A stretch of 64,000 nucleotides of DNA from JBDGYW01 sp964518955 (GTDB lineage Bacteria > Gemmatimonadota > Gemmatimonadetes > Gemmatimonadales > GWC2-71-9). Where the stretch lies: assembly GCA_964518955.1 (NCBI GenBank), contig CAZFHS010000009.1:68964-132963 (forward strand), given 5' to 3'. Below are positions 9,121 through 18,199 of this stretch, in pieces; the stretch's first letter is position 1; each line of letters begins with the position of its first letter. The notes beneath the pieces are model-generated. The model was not told the origin of the DNA and did no database searches. It saw nothing but the letters and a program-made list of their open reading frames with translations. Position numbers and translations under genes: made by a program.

Positions 9121-11229
9121 GTGAGACTACCATCGAATCGTTTGTTGAGCGTTTTGGTGTCTGCGGCAGTAGTGACTGTAGGCTGTGGGTCTGGAACAGG
9201 TCGCATCACCACAGGCAGCCTTTTTGAAGAGATGATCGACATGGTGAGGCTCGCCGAGTTTCCCGAGCCTTCCTATGAGGTGATCCAGTTCTCGTCGTAC
9301 GACCGCCGCAGCAACCTCCCGGGAGGTCCCGAATGGTTTGCCAACTCGGATGGTTTTGGGGGAGAACCCATACCGGGTTTTGAGGCGGTGCTTCGGGAAC
9401 CAGGGGTGGACAGTATCGGTGAATACCTGATGGCCGACGTGGAAGGGCCTGGCGCTTTAGTCCGACTTTGGACTGCGGCCATCGATGGGACGGTCGAGCT
9501 GTTTCTCGACGGCAGCAGCGAGCCGGTGTTCTCCGGCCCTGCGAACGACTTCTTCCAGAATCCCCTCGATTCATTCTCTCAAACTCAGGAACTCAATCGG
9601 GAGAACCTGGAACGCACGTTTTATCAGCGTGATGCGGTTTACGCGCCGATGCCGTTTGAGCGGAGGATGCGGATCGAATGGACCGGAAACCTCGCGCACA
9701 TCCACTTCTATCAGATTGAGGTGCGAAGGTACCCCGCTGGAACTGCAGTCGAGACGTTCCGCCCCGAGGATTTGGAATCATATCGAGAGACGATCGATCG
9801 TGTTGCGGCAGTTCTCGCAGATCCCCATGCTGGGGTAACTCAGGCTTCGAACAATGGACCAAACGCGCTCTCCCTGGTGCTCGAACCTGGAGAGGGTGAA
9901 GACGCGCTGCTTCTCGAAGGCGGAGGAGCGATCGACCGTCTCGAGTTGAGGCTGGAAGCCTCAGACATCGATCGAGCGCTGAGGCAGACGGTGCTTCACA
10001 TCCACTTCGATGACTCACCATGGGGACAGGTACAATCCCCAGTCGGTGATTTCTTCGGAGCTGCGCCAGGTGTCAATCCGTATCAGTCTCTGCCGTTCAC
10101 GGTGCAACCGGACGGCAGCATGATCTGCCGTTTCGTAATGCCATACAGGAGCTCAGCCCGCATTCATTTCCAGAATCTGGGCGAGCAGAGCGTTACGATC
10201 ACCGGCTCTGTCAACTCCGCCGACTATGAGTGGAACGACGGTCGGTCGATGCACTTCAGGGCACGCTGGCGGGTGAATCACGATCTCATCGCCGACCCCG
10301 AGGCAGTTCAAGATCTGCCTTTCGTAGTGGCACGCGGCAAAGGCGTTTATGTAGGGACCACGTCGATTCTCCTCAATCCCAATCCCATCCCAACACCATG
10401 GGGCAACTGGTGGGGGGAGGGCGACGAAAAAGTCTTCGTGGACGACGACTCGCTGCCCTCCTTATTTGGAACCGGATCAGAGGATTACTACAACTATTCA
10501 TGGTCCTCGCCCGACATTTTCACGTTCCCATATTGCGGTCAGCCGCGCAACGACGGGCCGGGAAATCGCGGGTTCGTCACCAACTACAGATGGCACATTC
10601 TCGATCCGCTTCCGTTCACCGAGTACCTCGGTTTCTATATGGAGCTGTACAGCCATGAAAGAACGCCGAATGTGTCGTACGCCAGGGTGGGCTATCACTA
10701 CGCAATGCCGGGCCTGACGGACGATCACACTGCCATCATGCCGGAGGAGGTTCGCCATTTGGAGCTGCCACTTGGGTGGATGCCGGAGGGCAGGTTCGGT
10801 GCGCGCAACTCCGTGTTCTATCAAACGGAGGAGCTTTCTCCAAACCGAAGGCTCCAGTTCGAATCTGCGCCTCTCTATGCCGGATCGCGGTTGCCGGTAT
10901 GGCGCCCAACGTCTTCAGGTCAGTCGCTTTGGTTGCGTGTACCGATCCAGACCGCCGGCGAGTATCGCATCCATTTCATAGCGCGGCTCGACAACAACGG
11001 AGCCAGGGCGAATGTGCGGTTGGACGGCGATGTGGCAACACTGACCACGGATGTGAACTCGATCGACCTTCATAGGCCGTATCGCACGCTGCTACGTAAC
11101 TTCACGCTTCAAACGCGCGAACTCGACGCCGGTACCCACACGCTAGAGTTCTTGTTTGACGGTGCGGCTGACGGAGTAGACCGGCCAGAGATAGGGATCG
11201 ATTTCGTATGGGTTCAGGAAATCAGGTGA
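9121..11229 (+). CDS. DUF2961 / GH172 family lipoprotein glycoside hydrolase
   Basis: The GTG at 9121 is preferred because GGGAGG lies 6-7 bases upstream and a lipoprotein signal starts there (MRLPSNRLLSVLVSAAVVTVGC, cysteine 22). The 702-residue protein shows the DUF2961 hallmarks: an early SSYDRRSNLPGG block, a GPGALVRLWTA block, and GTGSEDYYNYSW at residues 450-461, which includes the conserved acidic catalytic-region residue. A C-terminal beta-sandwich (VPIQTAGEYRIHFIARLDNN) follows. GH172 enzymes are known to act on difructose dianhydride (fructofuranose) and on D-arabinofuranosides. Here it sits between the sugar permease and the sugar-binding lipoprotein, so it is likely anchored in the envelope and frees the imported sugar. 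Family assignment is confident; substrate is inference. Confidence 0.85.
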   Translation: MRLPSNRLLSVLVSAAVVTVGCGSGTGRITTGSLFEEMIDMVRLAEFPEPSYEVIQFSSYDRRSNLPGGPEWFANSDGFGGEPIPGFEAVLREPGVDSIGEYLMADVEGPGALVRLWTAAIDGTVELFLDGSSEPVFSGPANDFFQNPLDSFSQTQELNRENLERTFYQRDAVYAPMPFERRMRIEWTGNLAHIHFYQIEVRRYPAGTAVETFRPEDLESYRETIDRVAAVLADPHAGVTQASNNGPNALSLVLEPGEGEDALLLEGGGAIDRLELRLEASDIDRALRQTVLHIHFDDSPWGQVQSPVGDFFGAAPGVNPYQSLPFTVQPDGSMICRFVMPYRSSARIHFQNLGEQSVTITGSVNSADYEWNDGRSMHFRARWRVNHDLIADPEAVQDLPFVVARGKGVYVGTTSILLNPNPIPTPWGNWWGEGDEKVFVDDDSLPSLFGTGSEDYYNYSWSSPDIFTFPYCGQPRNDGPGNRGFVTNYRWHILDPLPFTEYLGFYMELYSHERTPNVSYARVGYHYAMPGLTDDHTAIMPEEVRHLELPLGWMPEGRFGARNSVFYQTEELSPNRRLQFESAPLYAGSRLPVWRPTSSGQSLWLRVPIQTAGEYRIHFIARLDNNGARANVRLDGDVATLTTDVNSIDLHRPYRTLLRNFTLQTRELDAGTHTLEFLFDGAADGVDRPEIGIDFVWVQEIR

Positions 11230-11267
11230 ACCCCAGCAAGTCACAAGCTTTTCACGAAAGCGGATAC

Positions 11268-12245
11268 ATGTTTCGCAAACTACTTCTCGCGTTTGCTTGC
11301 TCGTCAGCCATTTCGGCATGCGGCTCTGAAGGCGGAGTCGGGCACGCCGGTACCCCTGAAGATCCTTGGGTCGTAGGCATGAGCCAATGCAACCTGGGTG
11401 AACCCTGGCGAGTCCAGATGGACGCAGACGTTCGGGCTGCTGCCGAGTCGCACGCCAACCTGCGTGTGATCTTCAAGGATGCCCAAAACGAGTCCTTGAC
11501 CCAGAGGGCGCAAGTCGAGGAGTTCGTCGAACAGGGCGTGGACCTGATCATCATCAGCCCGAAAGAGGCGGCACCACTCACCAGGCCCGTAGCTGAGGCT
11601 TATCAGCGCGGAATACCGGTCATCGTGCTCGACAGGGCGGTGCAGGGCGATCAGTTCACGACCTTCATCGGCGCCGACAACGTTCGGATCGGGCGGGAAG
11701 CTGGTAGGTGGATCAGGGAGAGGCTTGGCGGCAGTGGCAAGATCGTCGAGTTGAAGGGCCTCATGACATCCGTACCCGGTCAAGATCGAAATCAGGGATT
11801 CCTTCAGGGCCTGGAATTGGAATCCAATCCCGGTCTGGAAATCGTGTTTTCCGGCGAGATGCAATGGCTGGAGCCGAATGCAAGAAGGGAAATGGAGTCC
11901 GCGTTGGCGACGAACGCTGGCATAGACGTGGTTTACGCGCACAATGATCCGGGCGCTCACGGTGCCTGGCTCGCTGCTCGCGGAGTCGGAAGAGAAAACG
12001 AGATGCTCTTCATCGGGATCGATGCGCTCCCGCACGAGGGGCAGCAATACGCGGCTCAGGGCATTCTGGACGCGACGTTCCTCTACCCGACTGGTGGTGC
12101 TGCAGCGATAGACGTTGCGTTGGAGATATTGAAAGGCAATGAGGTACCCAAGCATATCACGCTTGGCACTCGCCTGTTCACACCGGAAAATGTTGCTGAC
12201 GGGGGTGAGCCGATTGATTCGGAACTTGAGGAGGAGCATCTGTGA
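11268..12245 (+). CDS. Sugar ABC transporter substrate-binding lipoprotein (RbsB-like)
   Basis: The start at 11268 gives a lipoprotein signal (MFRKLLLAFACSSAISAC, cysteine 18); the longer frame from 11208 would bury it. The 325-residue protein has the type-1 periplasmic-binding fold blocks of the RbsB/MglB class: VGMSQCNLGEPWR, VDLIIISPKEAAPLTRPV, GIPVIVLDRAVQGDQFTTFIGADNVRIG, VVYAHNDPGAHGAW and ATFLYPTGGAAAI. It delivers a monosaccharide or small saccharide to the permease at 8015. The downstream isomerase gene starts within its stop codon (GTGA), so expression of uptake and metabolism is coupled. Confidence 0.93.
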   Translation: MFRKLLLAFACSSAISACGSEGGVGHAGTPEDPWVVGMSQCNLGEPWRVQMDADVRAAAESHANLRVIFKDAQNESLTQRAQVEEFVEQGVDLIIISPKEAAPLTRPVAEAYQRGIPVIVLDRAVQGDQFTTFIGADNVRIGREAGRWIRERLGGSGKIVELKGLMTSVPGQDRNQGFLQGLELESNPGLEIVFSGEMQWLEPNARREMESALATNAGIDVVYAHNDPGAHGAWLAARGVGRENEMLFIGIDALPHEGQQYAAQGILDATFLYPTGGAAAIDVALEILKGNEVPKHITLGTRLFTPENVADGGEPIDSELEEEHL

Positions 12246-13756
12246 AACAGCGAATCGCTTTGTTCTGGCCCGGAGACGGTAGAGATCTGCCCAACGAAGC
12301 CGCGTTGCCCAATGTGACCGAGTCAACGCGGCAGATGGAAGCCGCGCTCAAGAAACTCGGCAAAGAACCGTATGTCCTGGAGGGGTATCTCTCCAAACCT
12401 CACCATGCGATAGAGCGCCTTGCACCGATTCATGATCCCATGATCGGCATATGCGTGCACTGGTGTTACGGGCCTCATACAACAGAAGGCGTGGTCGGAA
12501 AAGACAATCCTCTGCTGCTGGCCAGCAACTTCTCGGGTGAATGGCCGGGCCTCGTTGGGTTGCTGAACACCGGTGCCTGCCTCGAAAGCCTCGGCAGGAA
12601 GTTCTCGCGAGTGTGGACCGAGGCCGATGATTGGACGACCGACGAGGAGTTCATGGCGCGGTTGGAAGAGTGGTGCTCGTCCGGGCGTATCGCGTACGAA
12701 GAGGATGAAATCGCGTACTCTGCTCCAGTCTCAGAAAGTGCTGCAACACTTGCCCGCGGAGTTGCGAAGCAATTCCGCGATCGACGCGCGCTGATCCTGA
12801 TGCTGGGCGATACATCGATGGGGATGATCAACGGTTATTTCGGTCCACGGATGCTGAACCGCCACTGTTTCACCGAACACAAGGTCGATCAGGCGTGGAT
12901 CTTAGACCGGGGGAGCGGTATCGATGAGAAACGCATCGACTCTGCCCTGGAGTTTGTGAAGAGTAAGGGCGTGAAGTTCCATTGGGGTGAGAACGGCGCT
13001 GAAGACTTCACTGAGAATGCCACGCGCGAGCAGCTGCGCGATTATCTGAGCGTTCTGGATCTCGTGAATGAGTTTAAAGCTGACTGCATTGGCTGGCAGT
13101 ACCAGCTAGGGCTGCTTCCGCTGCGCCCGCCATCCGACTTCTCAGAGGGCCTGCTGAACTCTGTCTGCCGTCCCGAGTCGAACGGCGACACGGTGATATG
13201 CTCGACCGAGGCCGATCAGGGCAACGCCGTCCCGATGGAGATGATGAAACGAATGCTCAAGGCGAAAGGGTTACATCAGGCGGTGATGTTCCATGACGTC
13301 AGGTGGGGGGCAGAGTACAACGGCCGGTTCTTGTGGGTGTTGCTCAATTCAGGTTCGTGCAGCGCGTACCCATTCAATCACGATCCCGACTCGCTCGAGG
13401 GCGTGCACAGCTACCGCCAGCCCAAGACGTACTTCCCCATTCCTGGTGGAACATTCGCCGGCGAGAGCTTGCCTGGCGACGTAACCTGGGCGCGCACATA
13501 CATCAAGAATGACGAACTCTGGATGGACATTGGTCGGGGCGAGGTCGTGAAGCTGCCATCCGAGACGAGGGATGCCTGGTGGGAAAGCACAACTCGCGAA
13601 TGGCCGTTCATGGCAACCGATCTTGGCATCAGTCGTGACACGCTCATGGCACACTATCTCTCGAATCACGTTGCCGTTGCGTACGGAGACATCTTCGAGG
13701 AGATGGTAGTGCTGTCGCAGGAGCTGGGGTTCAGGGTGAGGATCCTGAGGGCGTAG
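12242..13756 (+). CDS. L-fucose/arabinose isomerase-like ketol isomerase
   Basis: The GTG start overlaps the upstream stop (GTGA). The 504-residue cytoplasmic protein resembles the L-fucose/L-arabinose isomerase-like superfamily: an N-terminal Rossmann-like part (RIALFWPGDGRD, MIGICVHWCYG), central LILMLGDTSMGMINGYFGPRML, and a C-terminal metal-site region with DCIGWQYQLGLLP, STEADQGNAVPMEMMKRML and MFHDVRWGAEYNGRFLWVLLNSGS. Family members interconvert aldoses and ketoses with a divalent metal; FucI also isomerises D-arabinose. As the last gene of the operon it would be the first intracellular step for the imported sugar. The specific sugar is not readable, and it could be one of the uncharacterised fucose-isomerase-like relatives. 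Confidence 0.75.
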   Translation: MKQRIALFWPGDGRDLPNEAALPNVTESTRQMEAALKKLGKEPYVLEGYLSKPHHAIERLAPIHDPMIGICVHWCYGPHTTEGVVGKDNPLLLASNFSGEWPGLVGLLNTGACLESLGRKFSRVWTEADDWTTDEEFMARLEEWCSSGRIAYEEDEIAYSAPVSESAATLARGVAKQFRDRRALILMLGDTSMGMINGYFGPRMLNRHCFTEHKVDQAWILDRGSGIDEKRIDSALEFVKSKGVKFHWGENGAEDFTENATREQLRDYLSVLDLVNEFKADCIGWQYQLGLLPLRPPSDFSEGLLNSVCRPESNGDTVICSTEADQGNAVPMEMMKRMLKAKGLHQAVMFHDVRWGAEYNGRFLWVLLNSGSCSAYPFNHDPDSLEGVHSYRQPKTYFPIPGGTFAGESLPGDVTWARTYIKNDELWMDIGRGEVVKLPSETRDAWWESTTREWPFMATDLGISRDTLMAHYLSNHVAVAYGDIFEEMVVLSQELGFRVRILRA

Positions 13757-13769
13757 TGGTTTTTTTGGG

Positions 13770-13856
13770 CCGCGGAGGAACGCGGAATTGCGCGGATGAT
13801 TTTGTTGGGTTTGGTGGGGTAACCTAGTCCCGCTGTTTTCCGCGTCCAGCCGCGGC
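13770..13856. repeat. Palindromic CCGCGGA repeat, copy 1
   Basis: The left arm contains CCGCGGA-GGAA-CGCGGA-ATTG-CGCGGA and the right arm contains TTTTCCGCG and CCGCGGCTAAT, forming a long imperfect hairpin around the core GGTGGGGTAACC...AGTCCCGCTGTT. Copies 2 and 3 at 43904 and 53478 share both arms and the core. It sits 13 bases after the isomerase stop, just after a run of seven T, and may work as the operon terminator. Confidence 0.8.
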
Positions 13857-13934
13857 TAATTTCGTTCGAAGCACATTGCGCCAGCCGGAAGTCAGAGACC
13901 GAGCTGCAAATTCATTTGTGACTCTTTTGAGGAT

Positions 13935-15707
13935 ATGATGAAGACAATAGCACCGCCGTTCCGGATGTTTGCGATTGCGTCTTTCGTTTCTTGTTGTGTT
14001 CAGGCCGCATGTACTGATCAACCACCGCCCTTTCTCTCCGATTCTCCCGACTCCGCCTGGGTGGAAGAAACCCTCGCCACTCTAAACCTCGAGGAGAAGA
14101 TCGGCCAGCTGATATGCTCGGATATCGATCTTCGCGTTGAGAATGCTATCGAAACCAACCTCGAGCGTTGGAAAATACTCGCTCGCGATCATAAGCTCGG
14201 CATGTTTGTTCTCTATGGCGGAACGCCAACGTCCGTGCCGACGCTTCTGAATCAACTTCAGGGTGACGCCGAGCTTCCGATCCTCTTTTCGGTGGACTTC
14301 GAGGGAGGGCCCGGTCAGCAGGTATTGGGCGCTACCGAGTATCCTGCGAACATGGCGTTCGCCGCGATTGGAGACGAAGACCTGATGTATCGCGCCACCT
14401 CGGCGGGTGCGGTCGAAGGCAGGGCAATGGGTTTGCACCTCACCTATACGCCGGTCGTTGACGTGTCTTTGCGGCCGGACAACCCCGCCGAGAGCGTGCG
14501 GTCGTTCGGGGGTGACATTGATCTCTTGGGACGAATGGTCAGGGCGTACGTGCGCGGTTACCACGACAATGGGATGCTCAGTTCGGCGAAGCATTTCCCA
14601 GGGCGCGGTGACGTCGACCGGATGTCCGACTACCCTGCTTTCAATGCGAACCTGAAGCCGGCTGCCGAAGCGGTTGCGAACGACTTCAGGGCGTTCAGGC
14701 TCGCTATCGAGGCCGGTGTCGACTTCGTCATGACCGAGCATGTGGCGGTTCCATCTGTTACCGGTGGGTCTAACCTTCCTGCCAGTGTCGAAGGAAAACT
14801 GTCCTCGGAGTGGCTCAGAGACAGTCTCGGGTTCGAGGGCGTGCTCACGACCGATGACTTGTGGTACGATCATGTTGTGGAGCGTTTCGGGACGGAAGAC
14901 GTGGCAGTCAAGGCATTCGAGGCTGGACATGACATAATTCTCAAACCACGCGATCCAGCTGCGACGGTCATGGCGATGATTGAAGCGGTGAGGACAGGTA
15001 GGATCAGCGAAGACCGCATCGACGCGGCGGTTAGGAAGCTGCTGGAGCTGAAGACAAGACTCAATTTGCACAACAATCGTTTTGTGGACGCAACCGCGGT
15101 GAGTGAGTTTGTGGGTATACCCGAACACCTGGCCATCGCGCAGGAGGTAGCCGACCGGTCGCTCACACTGCTCAAGAATGATGGAATCCTGCCGGCAAAT
15201 TCGGACAGATTAGTGGCTGCGGTGAACATCAACATTCAGAAGAGCGAGACCGACCCGTCACCCGGAGCTCTTTCCTCGGCGTTGGTAGCATCGGTGCCGA
15301 CGATTCAGAATTTCACGCTCAGTCCAGGCATGGACCCGGCTGAATACCACGAAGTGTGGGATGCCATAAGCCAATCCGGCCTCGTGATCCTGTCGTTTTT
15401 TGTTCAGAGGGATAAGCTTGGCGAAGCCACGCCAGTGCGCGATGGTGACCTCGAGTTCGTCCGTCGAGTGATCGCCGAGAAGCCGGGAACCGTAATTGCG
15501 ATGTCCTATGGGAATCCTCACATCATCAGGCTGATTCCGGGTGTTTCGGCGTTTTTGGTCGGCTACGGTGAACGCGGCTGGTTCGGCAATCAGCCTGTCT
15601 ACTTCGAGTCGTTCATCAAGCTGCTCACCGGAGCTATCCAGCCGACCGGCCAGCTCCCGGTAAAGGTGAGCGACGAGTACGACCTCGGTGCTGGAATCAC
15701 GTACTGA
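13935..15707 (+). CDS. Glycoside hydrolase family 3-like secreted protein (beta-N-acetylhexosaminidase type)
   Basis: The 590-residue protein has an N-terminal signal with a lipobox-like VQAAC and a GAGG ribosome site. GH3 landmarks are NLEEKIGQL, VDFEGGPGQQV, KHFPGRGDVDRMSDYP (K219) and FEGVLTTDDLW with the predicted nucleophile D307. A C-terminal alpha/beta domain (SLTLLKNDGILP, MSYGNPHIIRLIPG) completes a two-domain GH3. The NagZ-like Asp-His acid/base dyad expected after KHFPGHG is not present in usual form, so the acid/base residue may lie elsewhere. It starts 178 bases after the sugar operon and is followed after 26 bases by a CocE hydrolase, suggesting a second unit of secreted hydrolases. 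Confidence 0.88.
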   Translation: MMKTIAPPFRMFAIASFVSCCVQAACTDQPPPFLSDSPDSAWVEETLATLNLEEKIGQLICSDIDLRVENAIETNLERWKILARDHKLGMFVLYGGTPTSVPTLLNQLQGDAELPILFSVDFEGGPGQQVLGATEYPANMAFAAIGDEDLMYRATSAGAVEGRAMGLHLTYTPVVDVSLRPDNPAESVRSFGGDIDLLGRMVRAYVRGYHDNGMLSSAKHFPGRGDVDRMSDYPAFNANLKPAAEAVANDFRAFRLAIEAGVDFVMTEHVAVPSVTGGSNLPASVEGKLSSEWLRDSLGFEGVLTTDDLWYDHVVERFGTEDVAVKAFEAGHDIILKPRDPAATVMAMIEAVRTGRISEDRIDAAVRKLLELKTRLNLHNNRFVDATAVSEFVGIPEHLAIAQEVADRSLTLLKNDGILPANSDRLVAAVNINIQKSETDPSPGALSSALVASVPTIQNFTLSPGMDPAEYHEVWDAISQSGLVILSFFVQRDKLGEATPVRDGDLEFVRRVIAEKPGTVIAMSYGNPHIIRLIPGVSAFLVGYGERGWFGNQPVYFESFIKLLTGAIQPTGQLPVKVSDEYDLGAGITY

Positions 15708-15733
15708 CTGCCGCTCCACGTACTGGAGAACTC

Positions 15734-17641
15734 ATGAGTAGCACGCTGAAGAAGGTCGGCATCGGTGTCGCCGTTGCGATGGCTCTGGTGGTTGTTTCCG
15801 TTTGGGTGGTGATTTCGTCCGTGACGCTGCCCGGGGAGGTGGAACTCGCCCACGGAGTGAAGCGCAACGTTGCCCAGTACATCGAGATGCGCGACGGTGT
15901 GCGGCTCGCGGTGGATGTGTGGCTGCCGGAGGATTATCGAGACGGCGACCGGCTGCCGACTGCGATGCGGTCAACGAGGTACTGGCGTGCGCAGGACCTT
16001 GGTTTGTTGACACGCGCCCAGATCAGATTTACGTCGATCACTCCTGAAGACATGATGGACAGGTCCGTGCAGGCGTTCAACGAAGCCGGCTATGCCGTTG
16101 TTCTCGTGGATGTGCGCGGATCGGGAGCTTCGTTTGGAAGTCGTCCCACCGAGTTCGGACGAGAGGAAGCGGCAGACCTCGGAGAGGTAGCAGGTTGGAT
16201 CTCCGAGCAACCGTGGTCGAACGGTAATGTCGGAACATGGGGTGTCTCTTACGAAGGAAACACGGCGGCCATGGCGGCGGCTCCCGCTCACCCCGCGATC
16301 AAGGCGATCGCTCCACAGTACGCCGACTTCGACGCATGGTCGCAGCTCCTTTATCCTGGCGGTGTGTTCGTCCGGGGCTTCATCAGCGACTGGGGAGATG
16401 CGGTACGGCTGCTCGATGCAGGGGACATCTGTGCTCTGGCCGGTGTTACTGGCTTCAACTGTACGTTGGTGAAATTGGGAACTCAGGGCGTGAAGCGTGT
16501 TGATGGCTCTGATGCCGAACAGCTGTACGGAGAGGCTTTGCTCGAGCATGAGACGCCCGACGTTGCTGCTGGTGCCGAGTTGGCTCAGTATCGTGATGCT
16601 CCGTTCAACGAGACGGGAGAGACCATTGCGGGCCTATCGATTCACGGCTACAGAGCCGGTATTGAACGCTCCGGGGCGGCGATCTTCTCGTGGGCAGGAT
16701 GGATGGACGGGGGAACGGTGAATGGCGCACTCGCGCTGTATTCCACTTTCTCCAATCCAGTGCGCCTCGTCATCGGCCCATGGTCGCACGGTGGTGGTTT
16801 TCACACCGATCCTTTCTTGGCGGATGATGCACCTACCGATCCTCCCGGGGCCGGCCAGCACGCCATGCTGGTCGAATTCTTCGACCATTACTTGAAGAAT
16901 GGCTCAACCGAACCAGCTGACGGCGTTGGTGAGATCAGCTACTTCACTTTCAATGATGGTTGGAAGACGACCGACTCTTGGCCTCCCGATGGCTTCGCGT
17001 CTACGCAGTGGTATTTGGGTGACGCCGGCACACTGGTGCGTGAGCGTCCGACATCTCGCGGCGCGAGCGATGAGTACGCGGTCGACTTCACACACACCAC
17101 CGGGGCACAGACGCGCTGGCACACGCAGCTAGGTGGCGGTGATGTGGTCTACGAAAATCGTGCCGAGCAAGGGTCCAAACTACTCACATATACGACGGAG
17201 CCACTCGAGGCGGACGTAGAAGTCACCGGCACGGTTGAGATCGACCTGCATGTAGCGTCTACTCATGCAGACGGAGCCTTTTTCGCGTATCTGGAAATCG
17301 TGGATCCAGATGGGACGGTGCGCTACATAACGGAGGGGCAGCTGCGAGTCATCCATCGCAAGCCCTGTGAAGCCGCTCCGCCGTACCCTATGTGGGGTCC
17401 GTGCCATTCATTCGAAGAAGGTGATGCTCTACCGCTCGTGCCGGGTGAACCCGCCCTCATTCGGTTCGGTTTGTTCAATACTTCTGTGTTGGTCCCCGCG
17501 GGCCACAGTATCCGAATCTCTCTGGCTGGGCACGATGGTTCGGTGTTCGACAGGTATCCGACTGAGGGAGATCCGACGTGGACCGTGTATCGCGATCGAA
17601 CACGGGCGTCGGGCATAACAATCCCAATGAGTGTCCGCTAG
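15734..17641 (+). CDS. CocE/NonD family (X-Pro dipeptidyl-peptidase S15-like) hydrolase
   Basis: The 635-residue protein has an N-terminal membrane anchor or uncleaved signal (IGVAVAMALVVVSVWVVISS), then an alpha/beta hydrolase domain with YIEMRDGVRLAVDVWLP, VVLVDVRGSGAS, and the nucleophile elbow GVSYEG with S172. SWAGWMDGG and VIGPWSHGG carry the other triad residues, and a C-terminal jelly-roll domain (VTGTVEIDLHVASTHADGAFFAYL) follows. The family includes cocaine esterase, acyl-transferring hydrolases and X-Pro dipeptidyl peptidases. Substrate cannot be fixed here. The ATG at 15734 is 26 bases after the GH3 stop with GGAGAA upstream. Confidence 0.9.
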   Translation: MSSTLKKVGIGVAVAMALVVVSVWVVISSVTLPGEVELAHGVKRNVAQYIEMRDGVRLAVDVWLPEDYRDGDRLPTAMRSTRYWRAQDLGLLTRAQIRFTSITPEDMMDRSVQAFNEAGYAVVLVDVRGSGASFGSRPTEFGREEAADLGEVAGWISEQPWSNGNVGTWGVSYEGNTAAMAAAPAHPAIKAIAPQYADFDAWSQLLYPGGVFVRGFISDWGDAVRLLDAGDICALAGVTGFNCTLVKLGTQGVKRVDGSDAEQLYGEALLEHETPDVAAGAELAQYRDAPFNETGETIAGLSIHGYRAGIERSGAAIFSWAGWMDGGTVNGALALYSTFSNPVRLVIGPWSHGGGFHTDPFLADDAPTDPPGAGQHAMLVEFFDHYLKNGSTEPADGVGEISYFTFNDGWKTTDSWPPDGFASTQWYLGDAGTLVRERPTSRGASDEYAVDFTHTTGAQTRWHTQLGGGDVVYENRAEQGSKLLTYTTEPLEADVEVTGTVEIDLHVASTHADGAFFAYLEIVDPDGTVRYITEGQLRVIHRKPCEAAPPYPMWGPCHSFEEGDALPLVPGEPALIRFGLFNTSVLVPAGHSIRISLAGHDGSVFDRYPTEGDPTWTVYRDRTRASGITIPMSVR

Positions 17642-17699
17642 TCTGGCACCTAAGCTCCACTCGCCGTATCCTTAGTTCAGGCCCGCCAAAGGCGATCCC

Positions 17700-18140
17700 G
17701 TGAGCACCTTCGAACGTAGTGACATCGCGAAGCGAATTGTCGCGCACCTGGACTCAGGACGCAATCAGTCTTTGTCGCGGCAGATCGTAGACTGTGTGTG
17801 GCTCGAGGTTCTGGAGGGAACGCTATACACAGGCGACCGCATGCCTACCGTGCGCCAGCTCTCCATTGAACTCGGCCTTACTCCACGAGCCATCGAACGA
17901 GCATACCGGCAACTCGAACAGCTGGGCGTATTGGCCACTCGTCCAGGGGAAGGAACGTTCGTGAGCATTACTGCTCCCACCGGCGAGATCCGTGAGCGCT
18001 GGGTGAGGCTGGAAGAGCTCTGTCGTGATGCCGCGTCTCAGGCCGCCACTCTCGGTTTCTCGATCGACGACCTCATAGATGCTCTGGTGGATCTACGCAC
18101 ACCGCACGACGAATCAAACGACTTGCCGAGGCACGCATGA
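17700..18140 (+). CDS. GntR family (YtrA-like) transcriptional regulator
   Basis: The 146-residue protein starts with GTG. A winged helix-turn-helix spans about residues 20-90 (GTLYTGDRMPTVRQLSIELGL, PRAIERAYRQLEQLGVLATRPGEGTFVS), followed by a short helical tail instead of a large ligand-binding domain. This is the layout of the YtrA subfamily, which usually represses its own operon. Its stop overlaps an in-frame ATG of the following SPFH gene (ATGA at 18137), implying cotranscription and probable control of the SPFH gene. Confidence 0.9.
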   Translation: MSTFERSDIAKRIVAHLDSGRNQSLSRQIVDCVWLEVLEGTLYTGDRMPTVRQLSIELGLTPRAIERAYRQLEQLGVLATRPGEGTFVSITAPTGEIRERWVRLEELCRDAASQAATLGFSIDDLIDALVDLRTPHDESNDLPRHA

Positions 18141-18199
18141 GCCCACCAACCAATTTGCCAGCCTACAGTGTGACTAAGTCACTAAGCGGGAGATCCAAC

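Noticed and set aside
11304..12326. Long open frame of about 340 codons on the minus strand
   Set aside because: It lies opposite the sugar-binding lipoprotein gene, which has clear domain motifs; the antisense product is Arg/His/Leu-rich with no motif.
14082..15128. Open frame of 348 codons on the minus strand
   Set aside because: Antisense to the GH3 gene; no signal, no domain and shadow-type composition.
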